A stretch of DNA of 25,283 nt from RGIG426 sp045640165 (GTDB taxonomy: Bacteria; Bacillota; Clostridia; Oscillospirales; Acutalibacteraceae). The notes under the pieces are model-generated. The model was not told the DNA's origin and did no database searches. It saw only the letters and a program-made list of their open reading frames with translations. Shown here one piece after another: positions 1 through 9,100 of the stretch. The DNA is taken from assembly GCA_045640165.1 (NCBI GenBank), contig JAZUEK010000008.1, positions 1 through 25,283 of the forward strand, read 5' to 3'. Position 1 is the first letter of the stretch. Each line of letters starts with the position of its first letter. The position numbers and the translations under genes were made by a program.

Positions 1-210
1 CACGGTGTAATCCACGTACACGGTGTACTGCAACTCGTTGTCGTCACCCACCAGTTCGTAATGCTCGTCGATGTCCACAATCGTGCCGGTCACTTCCGTG
101 TCGTAGGCATCCGGGTCATAGTTAAAGAAGAAAAGCAGTCCGACGACTAAAAACAACAACCCCACGACGAGACAGCCGACGGTTTTCAAAATTTTTATCA
201 AGTTTGCCAT
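1..210 (-). CDS. Small membrane protein, DUF3592-like (partial, 3' end outside window)
   Basis: The 70 visible codons begin at ATG 210-208, preceded by GAGGAA at good spacing. Residues about 4-28 form one strongly hydrophobic segment (signal anchor or transmembrane helix). After it comes an acidic stretch and a beta-rich portion with TGTIVDIDEHYE and YTVYVDYTV, which resembles the N-terminal half of DUF3592 proteins. The start lies 10 bp downstream of the STAS gene stop, so it is probably the fifth gene of the NRPS operon. The C-terminus is cut by the window edge. Function is unknown; the family match is by eye and modest. Confidence 0.7.
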   Translation of the reverse strand, partial: MANLIKILKTVGCLVVGLLFLVVGLLFFFNYDPDAYDTEVTGTIVDIDEHYELVGDDNELQYTVYVDYTV

Positions 211-220
211 TTTTTGTTCC

Positions 221-523
221 TCACTTCTCTTTGATGGTCAATTTTTTGTGCAGGCCGGTGAGCTCAAAAATGCTCATCGTCTCCGTTCCGACGTTGACAA
301 TCGAGAATTCCGCGCCGAGCTCTTTCGCCTTGCGGTGGCAGGCAACCACCTGGCGAAGACCGGACGAGGCGATGTATTCCACCTTGTCAAAGTCAAGCAC
401 AACGGCATCCGCCGCTTCGATGGCTTCCACCGCGTCGCCGAGTTCCGGCGAGGAGACGGTATCCAGCCAACCGTCCAGTTTCAGGGTGATTTCGTTTCCG
501 TTTTTCACAGTTTCAATGGTCAT
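221..523 (-). CDS. STAS-domain anti-sigma factor antagonist (SpoIIAA/RsbV-like)
   Basis: A 100-residue, single-domain STAS protein, the usual length for SpoIIAA/RsbV. The core VVLDFDKVEYIASSGLRQVV contains the conserved SSGLR loop; Ser54 aligns with the serine that anti-sigma kinases phosphorylate in SpoIIAA. The aspartate normally two residues before it is Ala52, a substitution seen by eye. In the family, the dephosphorylated form binds the anti-sigma kinase and frees its partner. Its ATG overlaps the stop of the upstream phosphatase/kinase gene by 4 bp (ATGA), and the RBS GAGGAGG lies inside that gene. This gives an obvious partner pair: phosphatase and kinase domains in one protein and their likely STAS substrate in the next gene. 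No sigma factor is visible in the window. Confidence 0.93.
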   Translation of the reverse strand: MTIETVKNGNEITLKLDGWLDTVSSPELGDAVEAIEAADAVVLDFDKVEYIASSGLRQVVACHRKAKELGAEFSIVNVGTETMSIFELTGLHKKLTIKEK

Positions 524-2514
524 TTTTGTTCCTCCTCAATATAGTCGATAAGCGTTAACACGTTTTGGCCGTCTTTGTATTCATAATCCGCGCCGTCTAC
601 GGCGGAGACCGCGATAAACCGTCCGAGTCCACCAATTTGGGTGTCGATATCGTAATCGTCCGGGTCGTTAATGTTTTCCAGCGGATTAAACGGTTTGCCG
701 CCGTCCGCAAGTCGCAAGGTTAAGCGGTCGGACACGGTGAGTGTCGCAAAAATTTTCTCCTCCGGCGGCGGACTTTCTCCGAACGCATAGGAACAGATAT
801 TCACAAAGCACTCCTCTGCCGCAAGGCAAAAATCGAGCAGTTTCTTTCGCGGAAGCGGCACTTTTAGGATTTCGGTTTTGATTTTTTCAAACTCCCGTAC
901 GTCGGGTGCAAGCGTCAACTCGGTGGTGGTTTTGGCGGTCAGCGCGAGCATCGTGATATCGTCGTGCTGTTCCGCGCCGTTCGCAAAAGTGGTAATCGCG
1001 CCAAGCACGTGCGCCACCGGGTTGTCGACGTGGTTGGCTTTCGCCTCGGCGAGCACCGCCTCCAAGCGAGGAAGTCCGAAGAACTCTTTTTTGTCGCTGA
1101 CCGTTTCGGACACGCCGTCGGTATACATAAACAGCGTTTCACCGGTTTTCAGCGTCACTGTCGTTTCCTCGTAAGCCTCGTCGGTAAACAGACCGAGCAT
1201 CGTACCGGCGAGTTCGTCCAAGCGGCGCACCGTCTCGCCGACAATATACGGGCGATCGTGACCGGCGTTCGAGTAGGTAAATTCGTTCGTATCGGTGTCG
1301 TACACGCCGACAAGCGCCGTCACAAACAGCATCGCCGGGTTGTTGCGGCAAAGACTTTCGTTGGTGCGGTTTAGGATTTCCGCCGGCGACAGCCCCATTT
1401 TGGCAAACTGGTGAATGAGCGTCAGCGTCACCGACATAAAGATGGATGCCGCCACGCCTTTGCCGGATACGTCCGCAATCACGACAAGCACGCGGTGGTC
1501 GTCGAGCGCGGCATAATCGTAAAGGTCGCCGCCGACGTTTCTCGCCGGTTTCATCAGCGTATGCATCTCGTAGTTTTTCGACAAAAGATGCTCTTTCGGC
1601 AAGAAACCGCGTTGGATGCGCGCGGCAATCTCGAGTTCCGTCTCCTGCCGCTCACTGTCACGGGTGAGCGCGTTGATGTTTTCAAGATACTCGTCGATGT
1701 TGGCGGTCATATGGTTGAACGCCGAAGCAATGCGGTTAAACTCGTCGTCGCCGCCCACCTCGTCAAGCAACACGTCGTTGCGCTTGCCATCGGTAATAAA
1801 TTCGTCCATCGCGGTGGCGATGGCTTGCATCGGTTTGGATACGCGTCGGCGCACGATAACGTAACTCATCACGCCCACCGCGCCGAGCACCAAAAGCAAA
1901 ATCAGCGCAATGACGCCAAACGTGTGGAACACGCGGAGATACACGTCACCGTAGTCCATATCCACGCCTGCCAAAAATTTGTTGCCATAGCAGTCGTAAG
2001 AGCGAATAATGGTGGTCAACTCGTGGCCGAACTCGTTGTCGGTTTCGATATGGGCGAACATCGGCTCGGTTTCGATCCCGTCCGCCATCCACACGGCAAG
2101 TTCCTCCTCGGAGATGTCGCCTTTGACCACGCGGCCGGTCATCTTGTTGGCGAAATCGGTTTTGCCGAACTTCTCCTCGTCGCAGGAAGCACCGATATAG
2201 TGAATCTCGTTCTCCTGCACGTCCAGCACGTAAATGTACGCGTAATCGACGTTATACCATTTGCAGACGTAGTCGCCGTAAAACCGCACAATCTCACTTT
2301 GGGATTCGTCCACAGCGATGCCTTTTTGCGCCGTATCGTAGGACACAAGGTCGCCGTAAACCGCGGCAATGGCTTGGGAGAATTTGCGCGTTTCCTTGAT
2401 AACCGAACTGCGCGCCACAAAAAATGCCGCCGTAAACAGCAAAATCATCGCCACAAACAACGTCAGCAACACGCGATGCGTTACGCGGCGTGCCACCGTA
2501 TGTTTTCTCCTCAT
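520..2514 (-). CDS. Membrane sensor: HAMP + PP2C (SpoIIE/RsbU) phosphatase fused to RsbW-like ATPase
   Basis: A 664-residue protein starting at ATG 2514, which overlaps the PPTase stop (ATGA) and follows GAGGTGAG. An in-frame start further upstream would lie inside the PPTase gene without a better RBS. Order by eye: TM1 (about 15-34); extracytoplasmic sensor region (35-197); TM2 (198-221); HAMP (222-275); linker helix (about 280-303); PP2C/SpoIIE phosphatase (305-526); HATPase of the anti-sigma kinase type (about 535-660). PP2C metal motifs are present: GGDLYD (328-333), ADVSGKG (347-353), YTDGV (464-468) and HDDIT (517-521). The ATPase has an N-box (EECFVNICSYAF, 567-578), a DGGKPF box (604-609) and a GGLGR loop (628-632). 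A phosphatase and an opposing kinase/anti-sigma domain in one chain suggest a sensor that sets the phosphorylation state of the downstream STAS protein. Ligand and final target are unknown. Confidence 0.92.
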   Translation of the reverse strand: MRRKHTVARRVTHRVLLTLFVAMILLFTAAFFVARSSVIKETRKFSQAIAAVYGDLVSYDTAQKGIAVDESQSEIVRFYGDYVCKWYNVDYAYIYVLDVQENEIHYIGASCDEEKFGKTDFANKMTGRVVKGDISEEELAVWMADGIETEPMFAHIETDNEFGHELTTIIRSYDCYGNKFLAGVDMDYGDVYLRVFHTFGVIALILLLVLGAVGVMSYVIVRRRVSKPMQAIATAMDEFITDGKRNDVLLDEVGGDDEFNRIASAFNHMTANIDEYLENINALTRDSERQETELEIAARIQRGFLPKEHLLSKNYEMHTLMKPARNVGGDLYDYAALDDHRVLVVIADVSGKGVAASIFMSVTLTLIHQFAKMGLSPAEILNRTNESLCRNNPAMLFVTALVGVYDTDTNEFTYSNAGHDRPYIVGETVRRLDELAGTMLGLFTDEAYEETTVTLKTGETLFMYTDGVSETVSDKKEFFGLPRLEAVLAEAKANHVDNPVAHVLGAITTFANGAEQHDDITMLALTAKTTTELTLAPDVREFEKIKTEILKVPLPRKKLLDFCLAAEECFVNICSYAFGESPPPEEKIFATLTVSDRLTLRLADGGKPFNPLENINDPDDYDIDTQIGGLGRFIAVSAVDGADYEYKDGQNVLTLIDYIEEEQK

Positions 2515-3194
2515 CCTCTCACCTCGTTTTGTAAAAGGTCTTGTACGTCCACCGTTACAAGCGGCGGAATCGCTCTGCCACGTGCACACACAGCACAAGC
2601 ATAGCCGGAAAGCGCCGTATATTCCGCAAACGTCACCGCCGCAGGTGGCTCAACCGTTACAGTGTCGCCGAGCATCACCGAAAAGCTCGAAAGCGGCAGG
2701 CTCATTCCCTGCCCCGTCGCTTTTTGGAAACTTTCTTTAAGCGTCCACAAGCGGAAAAAGCGGCGAGTGCGCTCGGTTTCGTTTTCGGCTTCATCCAATT
2801 GGACGTTTTCGGCGGCGGTAAAAAACCGTTTTGCCACGTCCACGTGCACGGGGTCGATTTTTTCCACGTCGCACCCGATGTCTGTATCGGACACGGCGCA
2901 CACCGCCCACTCTCCCGAATGGGAGAGGTTAAAATGAAGCGGACTGTCCGGCGCAAAGGGTTTGCCCTGCGCGGTTTTTTCGAATGCCGCCGGAAACGGC
3001 TCCGCCGCGGTCGCAAACGCATACCGAAGCAGGATTTCCGCCGCAAGCGACAACGCCGCATCCGCGCGCTTTCGATAGCGCGCGGCTTTTTCCCGTCTTT
3101 CGGGACTAACGGCGGCGAGCGCTTTTTCGAACAGAGCCTCGTCCGTCAAAAGCGGTGTGACGCGAACGGCATACACCGCCGTTTTCACGCTCAT
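2511..3194 (-). CDS. 4'-phosphopantetheinyl transferase, Sfp type
   Basis: A 227-residue PPTase, the usual size for Sfp enzymes. It transfers the phosphopantetheine arm of CoA onto carrier-domain serines, here most likely Ser966 and Ser1983 of the adjacent NRPS. Family motifs in order: GKPF (77-80), FNLSHSGEW (88-96), IGCDVEKI (106-113; Asp109 and Glu111 as magnesium ligands) and FRLWTLKESFQKATGQG (137-153; Glu144 and Lys148). The start ATG overlaps the NRPS stop by 4 bp (ATGA, 3191-3194), and its own stop overlaps the phosphatase start by 4 bp, so translation is probably coupled on both sides. The C-terminus ends with a cysteine-containing stretch that carries no further motif I recognise. 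Confidence 0.96.
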   Translation of the reverse strand: MSVKTAVYAVRVTPLLTDEALFEKALAAVSPERREKAARYRKRADAALSLAAEILLRYAFATAAEPFPAAFEKTAQGKPFAPDSPLHFNLSHSGEWAVCAVSDTDIGCDVEKIDPVHVDVAKRFFTAAENVQLDEAENETERTRRFFRLWTLKESFQKATGQGMSLPLSSFSVMLGDTVTVEPPAAVTFAEYTALSGYACAVCARGRAIPPLVTVDVQDLLQNEVRG

Positions 3195-6100
3195 CCGTCT
3201 GCCTCCGCCGCGCCCATAATTTCGTCGATGTTGAAGTAATCGAGCGACATAATGCTTTCAATCGCGCGGTCTAAGTACGCATCGTCGACAAGCGGCCACG
3301 AGAACCCGATACGGTAGAGAATGTTGGTCGTAAAGAGGTTGTCCACGTCCACCGCGTGACCGTCTTTGATGTCGTACGCCGCCAAACCGCCGAGCTTCGA
3401 GTTAAAGCGGTCGTCACCGAGTTTCTCGCGGAATTCTTTATAGTATTGCTCGTCCATTTCGGGGTAAATCTTAATGCCGTTGCGGTTGCAGGCGTCGATG
3501 ATTTTCATCTCGTCGAAGCCGTAACGGTTGTTGGCGTTAAACGCGGTAAACTTGTCGTTCGTTCCGGCAAGCAGCACCACCGCACGCGCCGTACAGTCAA
3601 TCGGCGAGAAGCTCATCGGGTCGGTCATATGGCTAATCGGATATTTGCCCATCACGGCAAATCCGCGAATACCGCTGAGGAACATATTCGTCTCCATATT
3701 CGCCTGGAACTCGCCGTCGGAGTGACGACCCATCAGGTTGCCCACACGAACGATTTTGCCGCGGAGTCCATCCTCGATGGCGTCCATCATTTTCAGTTCG
3801 GCGGCACGTTTCGAAAGGATGTACTTGTTGTCCATATCGTCGATAATGAACGTCTGGTTTTCGTACATCTTGAGTTGCTTTTCGTAGCTCTCTTTCGTGT
3901 GGATACCCGGCACCGACACGGTAGACACCTGCACAAGCCGCAATCCGCGCGGTTTGCAGATGGCGATAAGGTTTTCCACACCGCGCACGTTGATGCGGTC
4001 TAAAATATCGTCGTCCGCAAAGTGCTTGACACACGCGGCGCAGTTGATAATCGTATCAATCGGCAAATCGGCAATCTTGTCGCCGAGCGTCTCGTCGGTA
4101 ATATCCGCTTCGAGCACGGTAATGCGGTTCTTAAACGCCTCGTCAAAACCGTTCGAGAAATAGTAGACAAGCATCATCCGCAACCGTTTTTCGGGGCTTT
4201 CGTGTTTGCCGCGGCGCACAAGGCAGTAGATGTGGCCGTCCTCGATATCCAGCAGTTCTTTGAGCACGTGCACGCCGAGGAAGCCGGTCGCGCCGGTCAA
4301 AAGCACGTTGCCGAGGCTTTCGCGCTTCACCTCTTCGGCGTATTTGACGGTGTTGTATTGCAGCGCCGGACGATAGATTTCTTCGTCTTGCACCGCGGTG
4401 TCTACCGTCACGGTTTGCGCCGCTTTGTCGCGTTGTTCGATAAAGTCGGCGAGTTCCTCCGGCGACGGATGGTCGAAGATGTCGCCGTATTTCACCTCGA
4501 TACCGTCGCTCATCAGCACCATCGTCACTTTCGATGCGGACAGCGACGTGCCGCCGAGTTCAAAGAAATTGTCGTCGGCGTAGACCTCGTCTTCGCCCAA
4601 AATATCGGCGAAAATCTCGCACAGCCGTTGCTCAAGCGATTTTTTCGCGGCGCGGCGGCCGGCTTTTTTCTCTTTGGTTTTGGTGGTTTCGGGGAAGCCG
4701 TTTTTGTCGATTTTTCCGTTCGGCGTCAGCGGCATTTCGTCGAGTTGCATCAGCACGGCCGGCACCATATAGTAGGTCAGCCGCTCTTTGAGATGCGCCG
4801 TCAGCGCCTCCGTCTCCACCGGCTCGGTCGCGGTAAAGAAGCCGGCGAGATAATCTTCGGTACCGTTGTTGCGCATCAGCACTTTCGCCTGCTTCACCGC
4901 AGGATAGGCGGTCATCACGTTTTCAATCTCGTCCAGTTCCACGCGGAAGCCGCGGAGTTTCACCTGGTTGTCGATACGGCCGCCGAAGTCGATTTCGGCA
5001 TCGCCGTTTAAGCGCACTTGGTCGCCGCTGTGGTAGGCAGGAAGCCCTTGCAGCGTAAAGAACGACGCGGCGGTCTTTTCGGGCAGTTTCACGTAGCCGC
5101 GGCCGACGCCCACGCCGCAGATGATGAGCTCGCCGATACCATACGGCGGCAAGATGTTTCCGGCTTTGTCCACCACGTAGAATTTGGTGTTTTTGGTCGG
5201 GCGGCCGATAGTGATACCAAAGCCGCTCGAAAGTTCTTTGGTCGCACAGCAAATAGTCGCCTCGGTCGGGCCGTAGCCGTTGATGATTTGCAGTTCCGGC
5301 GCGACCGCTTTGAGCGCGTCGTACAACGCCGGCGGAAATGCCTCCGCGCCGACGGTAATGGTTTTGAGATTTTTAATCGCCGGCTTAAACTCGGGAATGC
5401 TGACGATGTTGTTCATAAACGACGGCGTGCAACACATCACTTGGACGTTGTTTTCCACCATCAAATCGCGCAGGCTGAGCGGATTGTGCTGTTCGTCTTC
5501 GGTGGCGAGCACCACGCCGCGACCGGCAAACAGCGGCAAGAACAAATCGTGCAGCGACATATCGAACGAAATCGAACTGAGCGCAAGCGTGCGGCCGGTC
5601 CACTCGTCGTGGGAGAACGCGCCGATGGTGTGCATATGCGCCTGCAAATAGTTTTGTAGGTTGCGCTGTTCAATCATCACGCCTTTGGGCGTGCCGGTCG
5701 AACCGGAGGTATAAATGCAGTAAGCGAGCGCGGTCGGGTCAACCGGCAAATTCAGATTTTCGGCGTTGTCCGTTTTAAGAAGTTCTTCCACCGTCAGCAC
5801 CTGATACGGCTTGTCGGCGGAGAACAACTCCGGTTTGGCGGCTTTAATCGCCTCGGTAGTCAGCACAAACGGACTGCCTGCGTTTTGCAGACAGAAGTCG
5901 ATGCGTTCGTCCGGATAACTCGGCAGCATCGGCAAAAACGCCACGCCGGCTTTCATCATACCGATTTCGCCCACCAGCACCTCGCAAGAGCGCTCTAAAA
6001 CAAGACCGGCAATCGTGTCTTTTTTCACCCCACGGGCAAGAAGCGCGTGCGCCACGCGGTTGGCTTGCTCGTTCAGTTCTCGGAACGTGAGCGAACGACC

Positions 6101-9100
6101 CTCGGCAACAACGGCAACGTTGTCCGGCTTTGTTTGCGCCCACTGCTCCACCCGTTCGTGGAAGAAGACGTTTTCAATCGGCATCTCGTTGTCGTTTAAG
6201 CGGTCGTATTCCGCCCACGCCTCGTCATTCATCAGCGACAGCGCCGACAGTTTTCCGCCCGTCATCATCGCCGAAAGCGCCGCCGAAAGCGCGTTGGCGA
6301 GCGCTTTCGCAAAGTTCTCGTTATACGTGTCGCGGCGGTATTCGATTTCGAGCGTAAAGCCTTCGGCGGTCAAATTGACGTTGACCGAAAGCGGCGACTT
6401 CGCCTCACCGAGCGTAATCGGCGCAATCTCCGCCGGCTCGCCGCAAAGCGAGTCAAAGCGGAATTGGTCGCCCTGGAACGCTAAAATAATATCGGATTTG
6501 ACCCCGTAATCGTGGGAAAGTTCCGCAAACGAGCAGGCGTCGTTCGCCATACTGTCTTTGAGTTTCGTCTGCATCGCTTTCACAAACGCGAGCGCGTCGG
6601 TCTCGCCGTCCAAATCGGCGGCAACGGGGAGCGAGCGCGCCAAAAACATCACGGCGTTTGCCAGTCGGCTGTCCGCGCGGCCGCTGTAAATGGTCGCGAA
6701 AGACACGCTCTCTTTGCCGGTGAATTTGGAAAGCACCAACGCAAACGCCGCATTAAAGAGGGCGTTCATTGTGACGTTGTTTTTGTCGCAATAGGTTTTG
6801 AGCGCCGCCGCATCCACGCTCGAAAGAACGGTGACCGCGCCCGAGCCGTCCGCCGTTTTTGACGGCTCTTTTTTCGGCATACAGTCGGTTTCCGCGCCTG
6901 CTAAAGCGGTTTTCCAATACGCTTTCGCCGCTTCGTAACGGTCGGATGCGCGCACGTTTTGCTCTTCGAGCGCCGCCTCAAAGCCGGTAAACGTCTCCGG
7001 TTTCAAGGTCTCGCCGGCATACGCGCGCGAAATCGCATCGAACAGCACCGCCTCGGACGTACCGTCACACAGGATGTGGTGGAAGTCCATAAAGAGGGCG
7101 TTGCCGCTGTTCGTTTTGTAAATCGCCACGCGATAAAGCTCGCTGTCGAGCAGTTTGAACGGTTTTACAAGTTCGGTTTTGTCCGGAAGCGCCGCGCACT
7201 CGATGACCGGCACGTTGACCGCCGCCTCGTCGCGACGGCGCGCACGCACGTCGCCCTTTTCGTTGGTGAAAAGGATGGTTTTCACATACGGATGCGCCGA
7301 AAGCGCCGCTTTCACCGCCTCGGCAAGCCGCGGCAACTCCACTTTGTCGGACAACTTAATCAGCACCGGAATGTTATACATCGTCGAGTCGGGCGACGCC
7401 ATACACTCCACAAAAATGCCGTTTTGGTTTTCGGTGATGGGGTAATCCGCCTGCAACGCATACGCGGTCGCGCCCTCGGAGTCGCCCAAAAACGCCTCCA
7501 GCTTTTCGACGGTATCCTGCTCTTTGAGGTCGGACAGACGAATCGGCGTATCAAACGCATCGGCAAGCGCCACGTTTAAGCGCACCGCGCCGATGGAGGT
7601 AAGTCCGGCCGTGTCGAAATCGGTGGTGACGCCGAAATCTTTGTGTCCCACCACGTCGGCGACGATGTCAAAAATTTTCTGCTGCATCTCGGTTTTCGGC
7701 GGCACAATTTCGCCGCGGTCGCGCACCGGCACGGGAAGCGCCCGTTTGTTGACCTTTTGGTTTTGGTTGAGCGGAATTTTGTCGATTTGCATCATCACCG
7801 CCGGCACCATATACGGCGGTTTTTCCGCGCGGATAAAGTCAGCGAGCGCGGTTTTGTCGATTTCCGTCGGCGACACGATATACGCGGCGACAAATTTGCC
7901 GCCGGCAGGATCGTCAAACGCCGCCACCGTCGCGTCCTCAACCCCGGGGAAGCGGCGGACAATTTCTTCAATTTCGGTCAGTTCCACGCGGAAGCCGCGC
8001 ACTTTCACCTGACCGTCGCGGCGACCGACAAACTGCAAGTTGCCGTCGGAAAGCAGGCGCACGATATCGCCCGTGCGGTACACGCGCTCGTAGCCGGGCA
8101 CGGTATCAAACGGGTTTTCGCCATACGCCTCGGCGGTTTTTTCGGGGCGGTTTAAGTAGCCGCGCGTCACGTGCGGTCCGGCAATCCACAGTTCGCCCAC
8201 CGCGCCAACGGGAAGCCGACGACCGCGTCCATCCACCACGTAGACTTTTAAGTTGTCCACCGCCGCGCCAATCGGCACGTCTTTGTAGTTGACACCCGGC
8301 AACATCTTAAAGCCGCTCGTCACGACCGAACCCTCGGTCGGACCGTAGAGGTTATACAAGGCGAAATCGGAGGGTGCCGGAAGCGGCGTCAATTTTTCGC
8401 CTGCCACCGACAGATGTTTTAAGGTGGTTTGGCCGCCCATCAGCGCGAACTGCCGCCCGACTTGGGTGGTCATCACGGTATGGGTAATGCCGTTTTGGTT
8501 GTAGTAGGCGAGAAGCGCCGGAAAATCCAGCCGCATTTCCTCGGCAATGATATGTAAGCACGCGCCGGACGTAATCGCCGGATAAGTGTCGAACACGTTC
8601 GCATCAAATCCGTAACTCGCGTAAGACGTCACGCGCGAGGTCTCGTTCATTTCGTAGTACTTTTTCACCCATTCGGTGGTTACAAGCGTGTTGGAATGGG
8701 CGAACTGCACGCCTTTCGGCGTGCCGGTCGAACCGGAGGTGTAGAGCATCACGAACAAATCCTCCGGCGCCGGGGTGGGAAGCGCGGCCGTGCCATTGAG
8801 CGTGGGGATGTCGGAAGTGCAAATCCGCGCACCGGTAAAGTCGGCGGTAATCACGTCCGCGTATTCCGGCGCATAAAGAAGCATCACAGCGCCGGAGTCT
8901 TTCACCATCAAGTTGAGCCTCTCGGCAGGATAGGTCGGGTCAAGCGGCAGATACGCGCCGCCGGCTTTCAGCACCGACAGCGAACAAAGGAGCATATATT
9001 CGCACCGCCCGATGAGCACGCCGACAACGGTTTCTTTGCCGATGCCGTGCTCCACGAGATACCGCGCAAAGCGGTCGGTAAACTCGTCCACCTCGCGGTA

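Noticed and set aside
1411..2604. 397-codon plus-strand frame opposite the phosphatase gene
   Set aside because: Antisense to a gene with clear PP2C, HAMP and ATPase motifs; composition typical of a shadow.
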